Shown here one piece after another: positions 18,341 through 27,255 of a DNA stretch of 64,000 nt. Each line of letters opens with the position of its first letter. The stretch's first letter is position 1. Both the position numbers and the translations under genes were made by a program. Under the pieces are notes generated by a model. It did not search any database. It was not told where the DNA came from and saw only the letters and a list, made by a program, of their open reading frames with translations. This DNA is from Dermabacter sp. p3-SID358 (GTDB lineage Bacteria > Actinomycetota > Actinomycetes > Actinomycetales > Dermabacteraceae). The stretch lies in the NCBI RefSeq assembly GCF_025147465.1, contig NZ_JALXOZ010000002.1:1-64000 (forward strand). The letters are read 5' to 3'.

Positions 18341-19165
18341 TCAGTTCCCCACGCGGAAGCGCACGAAACCAGTCACGGTGCCGCCAGCGGCCTCGACAAC
18401 CTTGCCGACGCTCTGCTTCGGATCCTTTGCGAAGGGCTGGTCGAGAAGAACGTTTTCTTTGAAGAATCCGTTCATGCGGCCCTCAACGATCTTCGGGATC
18501 GCCTTCTCGGGCTTACCCTCGTTCTTCGCGGTGTCCTCGGCGATGCGGCGCTCGTTCTCGACGACATCCGCGGGAACGTCCTCGCGGGTGAGGTAGAGGG
18601 GCGAGTACGCGGCAATATGCATCGCGACGTCACGTGCGACCTCTTCGCCGGCCTTGTCGGTCGCGACGAGCACGCCAACCTGAGGCGGGAGGTCCTTGTT
18701 GGTGCGGTGCATGTAGTTCGTGACGACCTCACCCTGGACGCGGCCGATACGGCGCACGAGGATCTTTTCACCCATGGTTGCGCCAGCGTTCGTAAGCGCT
18801 TCGCCGAAGGGCGTCTCAGCGAGCTCCTCGGGGGTGGTTGCGCCCGACTCCACTGCGGCCGCAACGGCCTCGTCACCGAGAGCGATGAACTTAGCGTTCT
18901 TCGCCACGAAGTCGGTCTCCGAGTTGATCTCCACGAGCGTGCCGAGCTGGCCGCCCTCGACGTCGCGAACATCGGCGGCGATGAGGCCCTCCGACGCAGC
19001 GCGGCCCTCGCGCTTGGCGATGCCCTTGAGGCCCTTGACGCGGATGATTTCGACGGCCTTTTCGTGGTCGCCGTTTGCTTCGTCGAGAGCCTTCTTGACG
19101 TCGAGCATGCCCGCGCCTGTCTTCTCGCGGATGTCCTTGATATCTGCTGCCGTGTAGTTAGCCAT
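18341..19165 (-). CDS. tsf: Translation elongation factor Ts
   Basis: EF-Ts is the guanine nucleotide exchange factor for EF-Tu. The 274-residue product begins with a UBA-like domain (YTAADIKDIREKTGAGMLDVKKAL). Next comes the core with EINSETDFVAKNAKF, in which the TDF contact residues for EF-Tu are intact. The second half has AAYSPLYLTREDVP and LLDQPFAKDPKQSVGKVV. It lies 51 bases downstream of rpsB, the usual pair, and is closed by a strong terminator. Confidence 0.97.
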   Translation of the reverse strand: MANYTAADIKDIREKTGAGMLDVKKALDEANGDHEKAVEIIRVKGLKGIAKREGRAASEGLIAADVRDVEGGQLGTLVEINSETDFVAKNAKFIALGDEAVAAAVESGATTPEELAETPFGEALTNAGATMGEKILVRRIGRVQGEVVTNYMHRTNKDLPPQVGVLVATDKAGEEVARDVAMHIAAYSPLYLTREDVPADVVENERRIAEDTAKNEGKPEKAIPKIVEGRMNGFFKENVLLDQPFAKDPKQSVGKVVEAAGGTVTGFVRFRVGN

Positions 19166-19216
19166 TATCTGTCTCCTCTAAATGGTTGTGGGAGCGAACA
19201 GGTGATAGTCGAAAAA

Positions 19217-20113
19217 TCAGGCTTCTTCGGAGGCTGCATCGGCAGCCTTGTCCTCGGCAGCGGGGGTCTCGGCGCTCTCCTCGGCCTTGGCCTCGGTCGT
19301 GCCCTCGGCCTTATCGGCCTCCTGCTGCTGGACCTCGGACTGCTTAAGCAGTTCCTGTTCCCACTCGGCGAGCGGCTCGGCGTCGACGGCCGAAACGTTC
19401 TTTTCGCCCTGGGTCTGCTTCGCGTGGCGCTCCTGGAGACCTGCGGCAGCGGCATCGGCCACCACGCGGGTCAGGAGTGTCACGGCGCGGATCGCATCGT
19501 CGTTACCCGGGATCGGGTACTGAACCTCGTCCGGGTCCGCGTTCGTGTCGAGGATTGCAACGATCGGGATGCCGAGCTTGGTCGCCTCGTCGACGGCGAG
19601 GTGCTCCTTCTTGGTGTCCACGATCCACACGGCCGAGGGAGCCTTGCTCATGTCGCGGATGCCGCCGAGGGTCTTTTCGAGCTTCTCCTTCTCACGGCGC
19701 ATCATGAGAAGTTCCTTCTTGGTCCACTGCGAACCTGCGACATCCTCGAAGTCGATCTGCTCGAGCTCCTTGAGGCGGTCAACGCGGCCGGAGACGGTCT
19801 GAAGGTTGGTCAGCATGCCGCCGAGCCAGCGCTGGTTCACGTAGGGCATGCCCACGCGGGTGGCCTGCTCCTGGATCGACTCCTGGGCCTGCTTCTTCGT
19901 GCCAACGAAGAGGATCGTGCCACCGTGGGCAACGGTCTCCTTGACGAAGTCGTAGGCCTGGTCGATGTAGGTGAGCGACTGCTGAAGGTCGATGATGTAG
20001 ATGCCGTTGCGTTCGGTGAGGATGAAGCGCTTCATCTTCGGGTTCCAACGGCGGGTCTGGTGACCGAAGTGGACGCCGCTCTCGAGGAGCTGGCGGAGTG
20101 TCACAACTGCCAT
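19217..20113 (-). CDS. rpsB: 30S ribosomal protein S2
   Basis: S2 is a late-assembling protein of the 30S subunit and helps recruit S1 where present. The 298 residues begin [20 protein letters not shown], the S2 signature, and include [27 protein letters not shown] and the second signature [25 protein letters not shown] (shortened here to its key residues [16 protein letters not shown]). The last 65 residues are an acidic Ala/Glu-rich tail, common in actinobacteria. It is the first gene of rpsB-tsf. Confidence 0.97.
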   Translation of the reverse strand: MAVVTLRQLLESGVHFGHQTRRWNPKMKRFILTERNGIYIIDLQQSLTYIDQAYDFVKETVAHGGTILFVGTKKQAQESIQEQATRVGMPYVNQRWLGGMLTNLQTVSGRVDRLKELEQIDFEDVAGSQWTKKELLMMRREKEKLEKTLGGIRDMSKAPSAVWIVDTKKEHLAVDEATKLGIPIVAILDTNADPDEVQYPIPGNDDAIRAVTLLTRVVADAAAAGLQERHAKQTQGEKNVSAVDAEPLAEWEQELLKQSEVQQQEADKAEGTTEAKAEESAETPAAEDKAADAASEEA

Positions 20114-20491
20114 GGTCGTAACTACCTTTCTGGGCTCTGGGCTCGCCCACCTCGCTCACGCTCGAGTGGCGCGGGTTCGGTGGGGTTGTTGCGCAAAGCC
20201 TGTTCTCGTTTATTACGGGCCGACGGTTGCCGGCTCGCCCTAGCGCCCTGCGTTTGTGCCGCCACTTCGCTCATGGGAGCGACGCGGAACGATGGCACAC
20301 GCGCGTGGGTGGGCGCGCGAAGTCACCCGCGCATGCGAGTGCTACGGCAACTCTAGTACAGCGAACCTGATTCGCGCACGAAACTGAGGGGACGTGTGAG
20401 CGAGCCCGCGCCTCGTGCCACACCCCTCTACTTCTTCCACAAACCGCGGGGATGCCTTCCCAGCCGCGCTCGGTCGCGGTGAGCTTAAGCC
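20114..20491. other. Intergenic region between rpsB and the M23 gene
   Basis: This 378-base gap separates the divergent rpsB and M23 genes and must contain both promoters and the rpsB leader. On the minus strand the stretch TTCGTG, spacer, TGTACTAG (about 20355-20385) is a weak sigma70-like candidate. I find no convincing known RNA element, tRNA or open reading frame in it. Confidence 0.5.
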
Positions 20492-21127
20492 ATGCATATC
20501 TCCACCCGGCTCGGCGCCCGCATTCTCGTCATCTTCGCGCTTCTCATCGGCACAGGCTTTTTCACCCTCGCCCCCGCCCACGGCGAGGGCGATGAAAATC
20601 TCTCGCACGAGCGTCTCATCGCGATCGTGGACCACGCGCGCCGCGCGGTGCGCACTCTCGTCACACCCACCTCACCCACACCTCAGCCGGCTCATGATTC
20701 GAGCGGAAGCGAGGGCATATGGGCCTGGCCCTTAGGCCCGGAGCACGACGTTGTTCGCTTTTTCGAAGCGCCCGTGCACAGGTATGGGCCGGGCCACCGC
20801 GGCATCGATATCGCGGGAGGCACTTTCGAGGTGAGCGCGGTGGAGAGTGGCACTGTGACCTTCGCTGGGAAGGTTGCGGGCAAGCCCGTGGTGGCGATCC
20901 TTCACGGCAACGGACTCACCTCGACCTACGAGCCGGTTATCGCCTCGATCGCAAAGGGGGACGCGGTACATAAAGGACAGGCCATCGGCGTGATTGAGCA
21001 ACTGTCGGAACACGCGCACTGTGACGCTGGCTGCGTGCACCTTGGGGCCAAGCGCGGCAAGGACTACCTCGACCCACTGCCGCTTCTCGAAGGCCAGGGG
21101 CCGAGCGTACTTCTCCCCCGACAATGA
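20492..21127 (+). CDS. Secreted M23/LytM-domain protein
   Basis: The 211-residue protein starts with a signal peptide (RILVIFALLIGTGFFTLAPAHG) and a short linker. A LytM/M23 domain of the peptidoglycan endopeptidase family then runs from about residue 75. It keeps HRGIDIAG, where the first zinc ligands lie (H-x3-D), and the beta-rich core TVTFAGKVAGKPVVAILHGNGLTSTY. The usual HxH motif reads CVHLG, so its first histidine is replaced by Cys. It may therefore be a non-catalytic or activator-type LytM protein acting on the cell wall. A protein of this type between rpsB and xerC is frequent in Micrococcales. Confidence 0.85.
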   Translation: MHISTRLGARILVIFALLIGTGFFTLAPAHGEGDENLSHERLIAIVDHARRAVRTLVTPTSPTPQPAHDSSGSEGIWAWPLGPEHDVVRFFEAPVHRYGPGHRGIDIAGGTFEVSAVESGTVTFAGKVAGKPVVAILHGNGLTSTYEPVIASIAKGDAVHKGQAIGVIEQLSEHAHCDAGCVHLGAKRGKDYLDPLPLLEGQGPSVLLPRQ

Positions 21128-21188
21128 GCGCGCCCCCCTCTTCCCCCTCAGGTCGGATTGACGTAACTCTACGGCGGTAATGGCCCCA

Positions 21189-22187
21189 TCACGCCCGGGG
21201 ATGAGCCTGCTTCACGGCTTCCTTGAGACGTTCAGCAGAAACGTGCGTGTAGATCTGTGTCGTTTGGAGCGAGGAGTGTCCAAGCAGGTCCTGGACACTG
21301 CGCAGGTCAGCGCCGCCCTCCATGAGGTGGGTCGCGGCGCTGTGCCGCCACGTGTGCGGGGATATGTGCCCCTCGAGGCCCCCTTCACGCGCCGCGCGGT
21401 CGACCACGGTGCGCACGGCACGATCGTTGATACGGCCCCCGCGCGCGCCAAGAAAAAGCGCCTCGCGTTCATCGCGCACGAGGTCCCCTCTCGCGGCACG
21501 TTCCCACCGATCGATCGCTTCAAGTGCGGGAGCTCCGAGCGGCACGACCCTTTCTTTGTTGCCCTTGCCGATCACGCGCAGCGTGCGGTTCACACGATCC
21601 ACGCTCGCGAGATCGAGCGCGCACAGTTCGGACACCCGCAGGCCAGAGGAATACAGCACCTCCAAAATGGCCGCGTCACGCACGCGAAGTGGGTCGGTTT
21701 GATGGTCTCCGTTCGGTCCGACGCTTTCCTCGCGCGAAACGCGTTCTGCCTCGTCGAGGATCCCGCGCGCCTGATCCGCACTGACCACGTGGGGCAGGGC
21801 GCGAGCCCGCTTCGGAGCGCGCAGGCGCCTGCCGGGGTCGAGCTCCACGAGTCCCGCATCGCACATCCAGGCAGTAAAGGTGCGAGCGGCTGCTGCGGCG
21901 CGTGCGAGAGTCGTGGGGCTGTGCCCGGCGTCAGCTCTTGCGGCAAGCCACGCACGAAGGTCGTGGATCGAGAGGTCGCGCGCGCCGTTCCACTCCCCCG
22001 AGCGCTCTTGGAAGGTGAACTCGAGAAGCGAAATCGCATCGGAAAGGTAGGCGCGGATGGTGTGCTCGCTGCGCGCACGCTCATAGCGGAGGTGCCGCTC
22101 GTAGCGTTCGAGAATCTTCTCGTCCCCCTCGGCAACGACAAGCGTGCGAGTACTGCGGGGTGAGCGCTTGTCCGTTCGTGAGGTCAT
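21189..22187 (-). CDS. xerC: Tyrosine recombinase XerC
   Basis: XerC, with XerD, resolves chromosome dimers at dif. The 332-residue product has an N-terminal SAM-like core-binding domain (RYERHLRYERARSEHTIRAY) and a C-terminal catalytic domain. Visible catalytic residues are Arg in YSSGLRVSELC, Lys in VIGKGNKERVVP, the HxxR of HTWRHSAATH, the His of LLGHSSLQTTQ, and Tyr in IYTHVS. The ATG at 22185-22187 has GGAGG only one base upstream, so the GTG at 22218-22220 remains possible. A near-copy of the dispersed 12-mer (21717-21728) lies within it. Confidence 0.93.
   Translation of the reverse strand: MTSRTDKRSPRSTRTLVVAEGDEKILERYERHLRYERARSEHTIRAYLSDAISLLEFTFQERSGEWNGARDLSIHDLRAWLAARADAGHSPTTLARAAAAARTFTAWMCDAGLVELDPGRRLRAPKRARALPHVVSADQARGILDEAERVSREESVGPNGDHQTDPLRVRDAAILEVLYSSGLRVSELCALDLASVDRVNRTLRVIGKGNKERVVPLGAPALEAIDRWERAARGDLVRDEREALFLGARGGRINDRAVRTVVDRAAREGGLEGHISPHTWRHSAATHLMEGGADLRSVQDLLGHSSLQTTQIYTHVSAERLKEAVKQAHPRA
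21717..21728 (+). repeat. Near-match (11 of 12) to the dispersed 12-mer
   Basis: TCCGACGCTTTC lies inside xerC, in the segment SEEESVGPN-like region between conserved motifs. It differs from the 12-mer by one base. Confidence 0.5.
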
Positions 22188-22289
22188 GCCTCCAGTGTGG
22201 CACGCGGCGCCCGAGCGCACGGGACTTGCCTCGAGGGGTCATGCACAGACCGCGAGATCGCGCCACACCCGGGCTCCCGCTATGCTCGC

Positions 22290-22303
22290 CTTGAGTTCTC
22301 AAG
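22290..22303. promoter_or_regulatory. Perfect 14-bp palindrome near the monooxygenase start
   Basis: CTTGAG-TT-CTCAAG lies 20 bases before the monooxygenase ATG and four bases after a TATGCT that could serve as a -10 box (22281-22286). The position suits an operator for a dimeric repressor, for instance of MarR or TetR type, but no regulator gene is adjacent. Confidence 0.45.
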
Positions 22304-22323
22304 AGGCTTTGAAAGGAGTCCGC

Positions 22324-23490
22324 ATGAAAGTGGCGATCGTGGGTGCCGGGATTAGCGGGCTCGCTCTCGCCGCAGCTCTACATCGCGAGGGCCTTGATGT
22401 CACGGTATATGAAAAATCTCCTATGGTGCGCATCGGCGGGTCAGGGATTACGCTCGCACCCAATGCCCTGGCTGCGCTCGATTCCCTCGGAATCGGTGAG
22501 CCTTTTCGTGAACGTCAGCGCCAACAGGGACCGCTTCAAGGCGGACAGCGCAGTCCTCGGGGCACGTGGCTCATGCGTTTTCCTACTGAGGTCACCGCTC
22601 AGTCTCTCGTGATCGCCCGCGACGAACTCCACATGCTCCTTGCCTCTGCGTTACCTCGCGACCTCATTCGCACGGGAACACGCGTAGAGCGGGCCGCTCC
22701 GCGGACCGGCACCCTCACGCTCCTCGATCGTGAGGGCCACGTGCAAAGTGAAACCTTCGACCTCGTCGTGGGCGCCGACGGTCTCACAAGCGCCGTACGT
22801 CGAGCATGGCCCGAGGACCCGGGCACGCGGTATGCGGGATATGCCGCGTGGAGGGGCCTCACCGAAGCTCCCTTTGAGCTTGACGCTGTAGGCGCGGAAA
22901 CGTGGGGAACGAGAGCACGCTTCGGGGTGGCGCCTCTCTACGACGGGCGCGTCTATTGGTTCGGCGTCCACACGACGCATGAACCCCGACGCGGGCACAA
23001 CAACCTCGAGGAGTTGCATCGCCTTTTCGATCGCTGGCACTCCCCCATTCCCGAGGTCATCCACGCGAGCGGCGAAAACACGATTCAGTACCTCCCGATC
23101 GTCGAACTCGCCGCGGAGCTTTGTTCGTTCGCGCGTGGGCGCACCGTACTCATTGGCGATGCCGCGCACGCGATGACACCGAACCTTGGGCAGGGAGCGT
23201 GCCAAGGTCTCGAAGATGCCGCGACGTTGGCCGTGCTTTTGCGGAGCATCGTGAGCACGCCGCGTGCGGCACAGTCTCTCGAAACAGTACTCGTGAGGTA
23301 CGACAGACTTCGCCGCGCTCGCGCAAGCGCCATTGCGCGCACCTCTCGCCGGATCGGCCGCGTCGCTCATATGGGCGGGCCCGCACTAGCCTCCCTCCGC
23401 AATGAACTCTTGCGCATCATGCCGGATCGGCTGCTCGCCGGTCAGGTCATGGCAACGACCAGATGGACCCCACCTACGACACACGCGTAG
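22324..23490 (+). CDS. FAD-dependent monooxygenase (PHBH-like group A)
   Basis: This 388-residue flavoprotein is of the aromatic/isoprenoid hydroxylase type. The N-terminal dinucleotide-binding motif is VAIVGAGISGLALAAALHRE. The DG motif is VVGADGLTSAVRRA and the GD motif is VLIGDAAHAMTPNLGQGACQ. It should use NAD(P)H and oxygen to hydroxylate or epoxidise a small organic substrate in the cytoplasm; the substrate cannot be read from the sequence. The ATG has AAAGGAG six bases upstream. It is transcribed against its neighbours and separates xerC from dprA, which are usually adjacent, so it looks like an accessory insertion. Confidence 0.9.
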   Translation: MKVAIVGAGISGLALAAALHREGLDVTVYEKSPMVRIGGSGITLAPNALAALDSLGIGEPFRERQRQQGPLQGGQRSPRGTWLMRFPTEVTAQSLVIARDELHMLLASALPRDLIRTGTRVERAAPRTGTLTLLDREGHVQSETFDLVVGADGLTSAVRRAWPEDPGTRYAGYAAWRGLTEAPFELDAVGAETWGTRARFGVAPLYDGRVYWFGVHTTHEPRRGHNNLEELHRLFDRWHSPIPEVIHASGENTIQYLPIVELAAELCSFARGRTVLIGDAAHAMTPNLGQGACQGLEDAATLAVLLRSIVSTPRAAQSLETVLVRYDRLRRARASAIARTSRRIGRVAHMGGPALASLRNELLRIMPDRLLAGQVMATTRWTPPTTHA

Positions 23491-23524
23491 GTCTCTTGCT
23501 GACTCTTTCGCCTCAAGGCGAGCC

Positions 23525-23536
23525 TGCCGACGCTTC
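23525..23536 (+). repeat. Near-match (10 of 12) to the dispersed 12-mer
   Basis: GCCGACGCTTCC lies four bases past the dprA stop, between the convergent monooxygenase and dprA genes, next to a small CGCCT/AGGCG hairpin (23510-23521). Confidence 0.4.
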
Positions 23537-23539
23537 CCT

Positions 23540-24862
23540 TTAGTTTCGGCGCGCCCTCCCTCGTGAGACGTGCGCGAGCCCGAGAAGCTCGATGCGCGCG
23601 AGACTCGAGCGCACCTGTTCACGATCGAGAGCACACTGTGTGGCAAGCTCCCGCACCCCGATTGCAGAAAAACGCGGGATCCCGTCAAAGACGAGGCGGT
23701 CGAGAGGGCCGAGGAGCTCAACATCAAGCGGGAGGGCTCCCGTGCTCTCGGCAGGGCTTTCGAGGCCGACGGTTTCCACGCCTCCCGCCACTCCCGCAAT
23801 CATCATCTCGATGTCCTCGACCCGCGAGATGAGCTGCGCTCCTCGCTCGGCAATGAGCCGGTGGCAGCCGCTGCTTTCCGACGAGGTTACGGGCCCGGGA
23901 ACCGCACCCACGGGAAGGGAAAGGGCATCGGCGTGCGCAGCGGTGGAAAGCGCTCCAGAGCGCCACGCGGCCTCGACGACAATCGTCGCGTCGCTTGCCG
24001 CGGCGATGAGTCGATTACGCGAGAGAAAACGCCACCTGGTTGGCCGTGCCCCGATGGGCGCCTCGGAATAGAGCCCTCCTTCGCCGCGCACGCGCGCGAG
24101 AAGCCCGGCGTTTGCGCGGGGGTAATAGTCATCTAACCCGCCCGCAAGAAACGCGGCGGTTCCGCCGCCTCCCTCGTGCACACTACGGGCTTCGAGTGCT
24201 CCCGAGTGAGCGGCGGCGTCGATCCCCAGCGCACCGCCGGAGACCACTCGCACACCACGCTCCGCGAGCGCCGCTGCGAAATCCCGGGCAACGCTCGTGC
24301 CATAGCGAGTCGCGCCGCGCGCGCCCACGAGCGCAACGGCCTTCCCCTCACTCGGCGTGCGTCGACTACCCGCGTGCCACAGGGCAAAGGGCGCATTGAT
24401 CCCTAGCGCAGAGAATCCCGCTGGCCATCCGGGCTCCCCCGGGCGCACAAGCTCGATGCCGCTGGACATCGATCGGTCAAGAACGTTGCGTGCCTCTTCG
24501 ACCCGTTCGGTCCATGCCGCCTTGGCACGCTCGGCGGCATGACGCGCGTTTCGAATTCGCATTGATTCGTGCGCAGCCGTGACATGGAGCATCTCGGCTT
24601 CCGGATCGCACGCCGCTTCCTCGAGCACCGAGGCGATTTCGCGAATCGAGCCCTCGAGGGCAATGCTCAACGCTTCAATCGGTCCTCGCGCAAGCCACAG
24701 ATACCGAGCGGCAGCATCGGTTGATTCGGCAAGAGCGCTCCAGGTGGCTCGCGCGTGCCGATCAGCCTCGGCTTCCACGCCGCTAGCGGGAACCGCGCAC
24801 GGCTCCCAGAAGAAGCGAGGCGTCTGCTCTCCACGCCGCTCCCTTACGTGAGGGGTATTCAT
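23540..24862 (-). CDS. dprA: DNA-processing protein DprA
   Basis: DprA loads RecA on incoming single-stranded DNA during transformation and may act in general DNA repair. The 440-residue protein has a Rossmann-like core with ALVGARGATRYGTSVARDFA, VVSGGALGIDAAAHSGAL and FLSRNRLIAAASDATIVVEA, the usual DprA blocks. A C-terminal winged-helix domain (from about residue 370: LDRLVFDGIPRFSAIGVRELA) follows. The N-terminal 130 residues are less conserved. The start codon overlaps the comM stop by 4 bases. Confidence 0.95.
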   Translation of the reverse strand: MNTPHVRERRGEQTPRFFWEPCAVPASGVEAEADRHARATWSALAESTDAAARYLWLARGPIEALSIALEGSIREIASVLEEAACDPEAEMLHVTAAHESMRIRNARHAAERAKAAWTERVEEARNVLDRSMSSGIELVRPGEPGWPAGFSALGINAPFALWHAGSRRTPSEGKAVALVGARGATRYGTSVARDFAAALAERGVRVVSGGALGIDAAAHSGALEARSVHEGGGGTAAFLAGGLDDYYPRANAGLLARVRGEGGLYSEAPIGARPTRWRFLSRNRLIAAASDATIVVEAAWRSGALSTAAHADALSLPVGAVPGPVTSSESSGCHRLIAERGAQLISRVEDIEMMIAGVAGGVETVGLESPAESTGALPLDVELLGPLDRLVFDGIPRFSAIGVRELATQCALDREQVRSSLARIELLGLAHVSRGRARRN

Positions 24863-26400
24863 GAGGCATCCTCCCCGCGAAGCTCGAGTGCGGTCGCGAC
24901 GTGTGTACTCGTGGGGCGAGGCACACCCTCAAGGTCGGCAAGGGTCCACGCGACGCGCCGTACGCGATCTCGCCCCCTCATCGTGAGGCGCCCCCGTTCA
25001 ACAGCGCGTACCAAGATCGCCTCATCGCTTCGCTCAAGGGACATCTCCCTATCGAGGAATCTCCCGCTCATCTGGGCGTTCACGAAGTAGCCGGTGCCGT
25101 CGAGTCTTCGTTTTTGGGCCTCGCGAGCGGCACATACCCGCTCGCGGATCTCTTCACTCGACTCCTCTCGCGCTACACCGCCGAGCGAACGCACGGGAGG
25201 CAGCGAAATCCGCAAATCAATGCGGTCGACTATCGGGCCGGAAAGCCGCGCCATGTAGCGGCGCCGCTGAAGCGACGAGCAGCGACACCGATCACCGCGC
25301 GCATCGGCATTTCCGCACGGACACGGGTTCGCAGCAAGCACCAGCTGAAACGCGGCAGGGTAGGTCGCAACCCCGCGGGTGCGATGGAGGGAGACCTCCC
25401 CTGTTTCAAGGACCTCGCGCAAGGACTCGAGAACCTTCGGCGCGAATTCGGGAGCCTCATCGAAAAACAGCACTCCGCCGTGGGCGCGCGACACGGCGCC
25501 AGGACTCGCGAGATTACTCCCGCCGCCAATGATGGAAGCGACGCTCGACGTGTGATGAGGCGCGATGAATGGCGCCTCTCTCACGAGACCGCGAGTGGCA
25601 TCGAATTCTCCCGCGATCGAGGATAGGGCGCTCAACTCAAGCGCTCGTTCTGGTGCGAGCGGTGGGAGAATGCTCGGAAGTCGCGAGGCGATCATGCTTT
25701 TGCCCGCACCGGGCGGGCCGAGGAGAAGCATGTGGTGTCCCCCAGCTGCGGCAATCTCCGCGGCCTCCCGGCCGAGTTTTTGGCCCTTGACATCGAGGAA
25801 ATCCGGGCGTTCATGCGTGTCGCCTTCAGGTTCAGCTCTTTGCCCTGACTCCTCCATATCGCCGAGGCTTCCCACAGAGCACTCTGCTTTTCCGCCGAGA
25901 CTGATGATCACCTCGCTCAGGTGTCGCGCCGAGCGTACTTCGATGTCCGGAACGAGCCGCGCTTCATCGGCGTTGGCCGCTGCCACCACAACCCTGCGCA
26001 CTCCATTTTTCGCGGCAGCGAGCACGGCCGGAAGGACTCCCGGAACTGGCCTAAGGCTCCCGTCAAGCGCGAGCTCAGCCACGAAAAGAGTATTCTCGAG
26101 GACCCCCTGCGGAAACACGCCTTTTGCGGCAAGGGTCGCAACAGCGATGGGCAGATCAAACCCCGAACCGCTCTTTTTCATCCACGCGGGCGAGAGGTTC
26201 ACGGTGACTTTCTTTTCACTGACGGGATGCCCCGCGTTGGCACAAGCGCTCTTCACGCGTTCTCGCGATTGAAGTGTTGACGAATCGGGAAGCCCCACAA
26301 TCACGAACGCGGGAAGCCCGCGACTCATCTCGCATTCGACCTCGACAATTCGGCCTTCGAGACCCCAGAGGCTCATGCCGAGCACACGCGCGACGCTCAC
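24859..26400 (-). CDS. comM: YifB/ComM family Mg-chelatase-like AAA+ ATPase
   Basis: ComM is a hexameric helicase that promotes branch migration of integrated DNA during transformation. The 513 residues have an N-terminal Lon-like ChlI domain (VEVECEMSRGLPAFVIVGLPD). The AAA+ domain has Walker A GPPGAGKS (228-235) and Walker B FFDEAPEF, and the Mg_chelatase C-terminal domain follows. The insertion with cysteines (NPCPCGN, CRC) is also typical. The GTG start overlaps yraN by 4 bases; yraN-comM-dprA form a tightly coupled unit. Confidence 0.95.
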   Translation of the reverse strand: MSVARVLGMSLWGLEGRIVEVECEMSRGLPAFVIVGLPDSSTLQSRERVKSACANAGHPVSEKKVTVNLSPAWMKKSGSGFDLPIAVATLAAKGVFPQGVLENTLFVAELALDGSLRPVPGVLPAVLAAAKNGVRRVVVAAANADEARLVPDIEVRSARHLSEVIISLGGKAECSVGSLGDMEESGQRAEPEGDTHERPDFLDVKGQKLGREAAEIAAAGGHHMLLLGPPGAGKSMIASRLPSILPPLAPERALELSALSSIAGEFDATRGLVREAPFIAPHHTSSVASIIGGGSNLASPGAVSRAHGGVLFFDEAPEFAPKVLESLREVLETGEVSLHRTRGVATYPAAFQLVLAANPCPCGNADARGDRCRCSSLQRRRYMARLSGPIVDRIDLRISLPPVRSLGGVAREESSEEIRERVCAAREAQKRRLDGTGYFVNAQMSGRFLDREMSLERSDEAILVRAVERGRLTMRGRDRVRRVAWTLADLEGVPRPTSTHVATALELRGEDAS

Positions 26401-26795
26401 GCCCCGACCGCCTTGAGGTGCGTGACTTCGACGTGACCTCCAGGCATCACAAAGACACCGAAAGCGTCAAGCCGCACGGCTGAGTGACGGGGGCTGCGCT
26501 CGAGAAAGTACGCGCCGATCATTGTGCGGAGCTTGCGGATCTTGCGCGCATCGACCGCTCCCAGGGCCGACCCCATCACGAGGCTTCGCCTCGTTTTGAC
26601 CTCGACAAATACGAGCGTGTCGCCATCGAGCGCGACGATATCGATTTCACCGTGGCGAGTACGGAAGTTTCGCTCAAGGATGTCGTAACCCGTTCGCGCG
26701 AGGATATCGGCGGCGATCTCCTCGCCGAGATCGCCTAATTTCTTTGTGGGGAGCGTGTCGGCACCGCGGGTGTCGACCTCTGTCGTGATCGTCAT
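26397..26795 (-). CDS. YraN/UPF0102 endonuclease-like protein
   Basis: This 132-residue member of the YraN family has a restriction-endonuclease-like fold. The conserved core is LGDLGEEIAADILARTGY, NFRTRHGEIDIVALDGDTLVFVEVKTR (key residues G-E-D--VFVEVKTR), and RKIRKLRTMIGAYF. The E-(x)-D-(x)-ExK layout matches the nuclease active site, but activity is not established for the family. It is first in the yraN-comM-dprA unit; the ATG overlaps nothing upstream, and DUF2469 lies 90 bases before it. Confidence 0.92.
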   Translation of the reverse strand: MTITTEVDTRGADTLPTKKLGDLGEEIAADILARTGYDILERNFRTRHGEIDIVALDGDTLVFVEVKTRRSLVMGSALGAVDARKIRKLRTMIGAYFLERSPRHSAVRLDAFGVFVMPGGHVEVTHLKAVGA

Positions 26796-26885
26796 GACTC
26801 ACACGATGCCGAATCTCCGCACCGATGTCAGGGGCCACACGGCGGATTGTGGAGGGCGCCCCCGCTGTGGAGCGCAAGACGCCGC

Positions 26886-27185
26886 CTAAAGGTCGAACGC
26901 GGGCTTTTCGAGCTCTTCGACGTTGACGTCTTTGAACGTGAGCACGCGAACGGAGCGCACGAACCTCGAGGTTCGGTGCACGTCCCACACCCAGGCATCT
27001 GCGAGGTGAAGTTCGTAAAACACTTCGCCTGCCGCGTGCTGAACCTGGACGTCCACTTGATTGGCGAGGTAGAGGCGGCGCTCAGTCTCAATGCGGTACG
27101 CGTATGTGCCCACGACGTCGCGGTACTCGCGATAGAGCTGGAGCTCCATGTCGGCCTCGTAGGCGTCGAGATCATGCACGTTCAT
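26886..27185 (-). CDS. DUF2469 family protein
   Basis: This 99-residue acidic protein is found almost only in actinobacteria. It begins MNVHDLDAYEADMELQLYRE and contains YAYRIETERRLYLANQVDV and WVWDVHRTSRFVRSVRVLTF, which are family hallmarks. Its function is not known to me. The start was set by a GGGAGAGC ribosome binding site and by family length; the open frame extends 75 codons further upstream into rnhB without similarity. It follows rnhB by 70 bases, as in most relatives. Confidence 0.93.
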   Translation of the reverse strand: MNVHDLDAYEADMELQLYREYRDVVGTYAYRIETERRLYLANQVDVQVQHAAGEVFYELHLADAWVWDVHRTSRFVRSVRVLTFKDVNVEELEKPAFDL

Positions 27186-27255
27186 GTTGCTCTCTCCCTC
27201 TCGTCCCAAGCTTTCATTCCCATGCGAAGGCGCGTGGCTTTCGCGAATCTCAAGA

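Noticed and set aside
17585..20356. A 923-codon open frame on the plus strand across tsf and rpsB
   Set aside because: It is the antisense of two certain genes. High G+C at third codon positions removes stops from the complementary frame, and the translation has no recognisable domain.
20114..20491. Possible ribosomal-protein leader or small RNA upstream of rpsB
   Set aside because: I could not find a conserved element or convincing stem, and the region reads as two divergent promoters.
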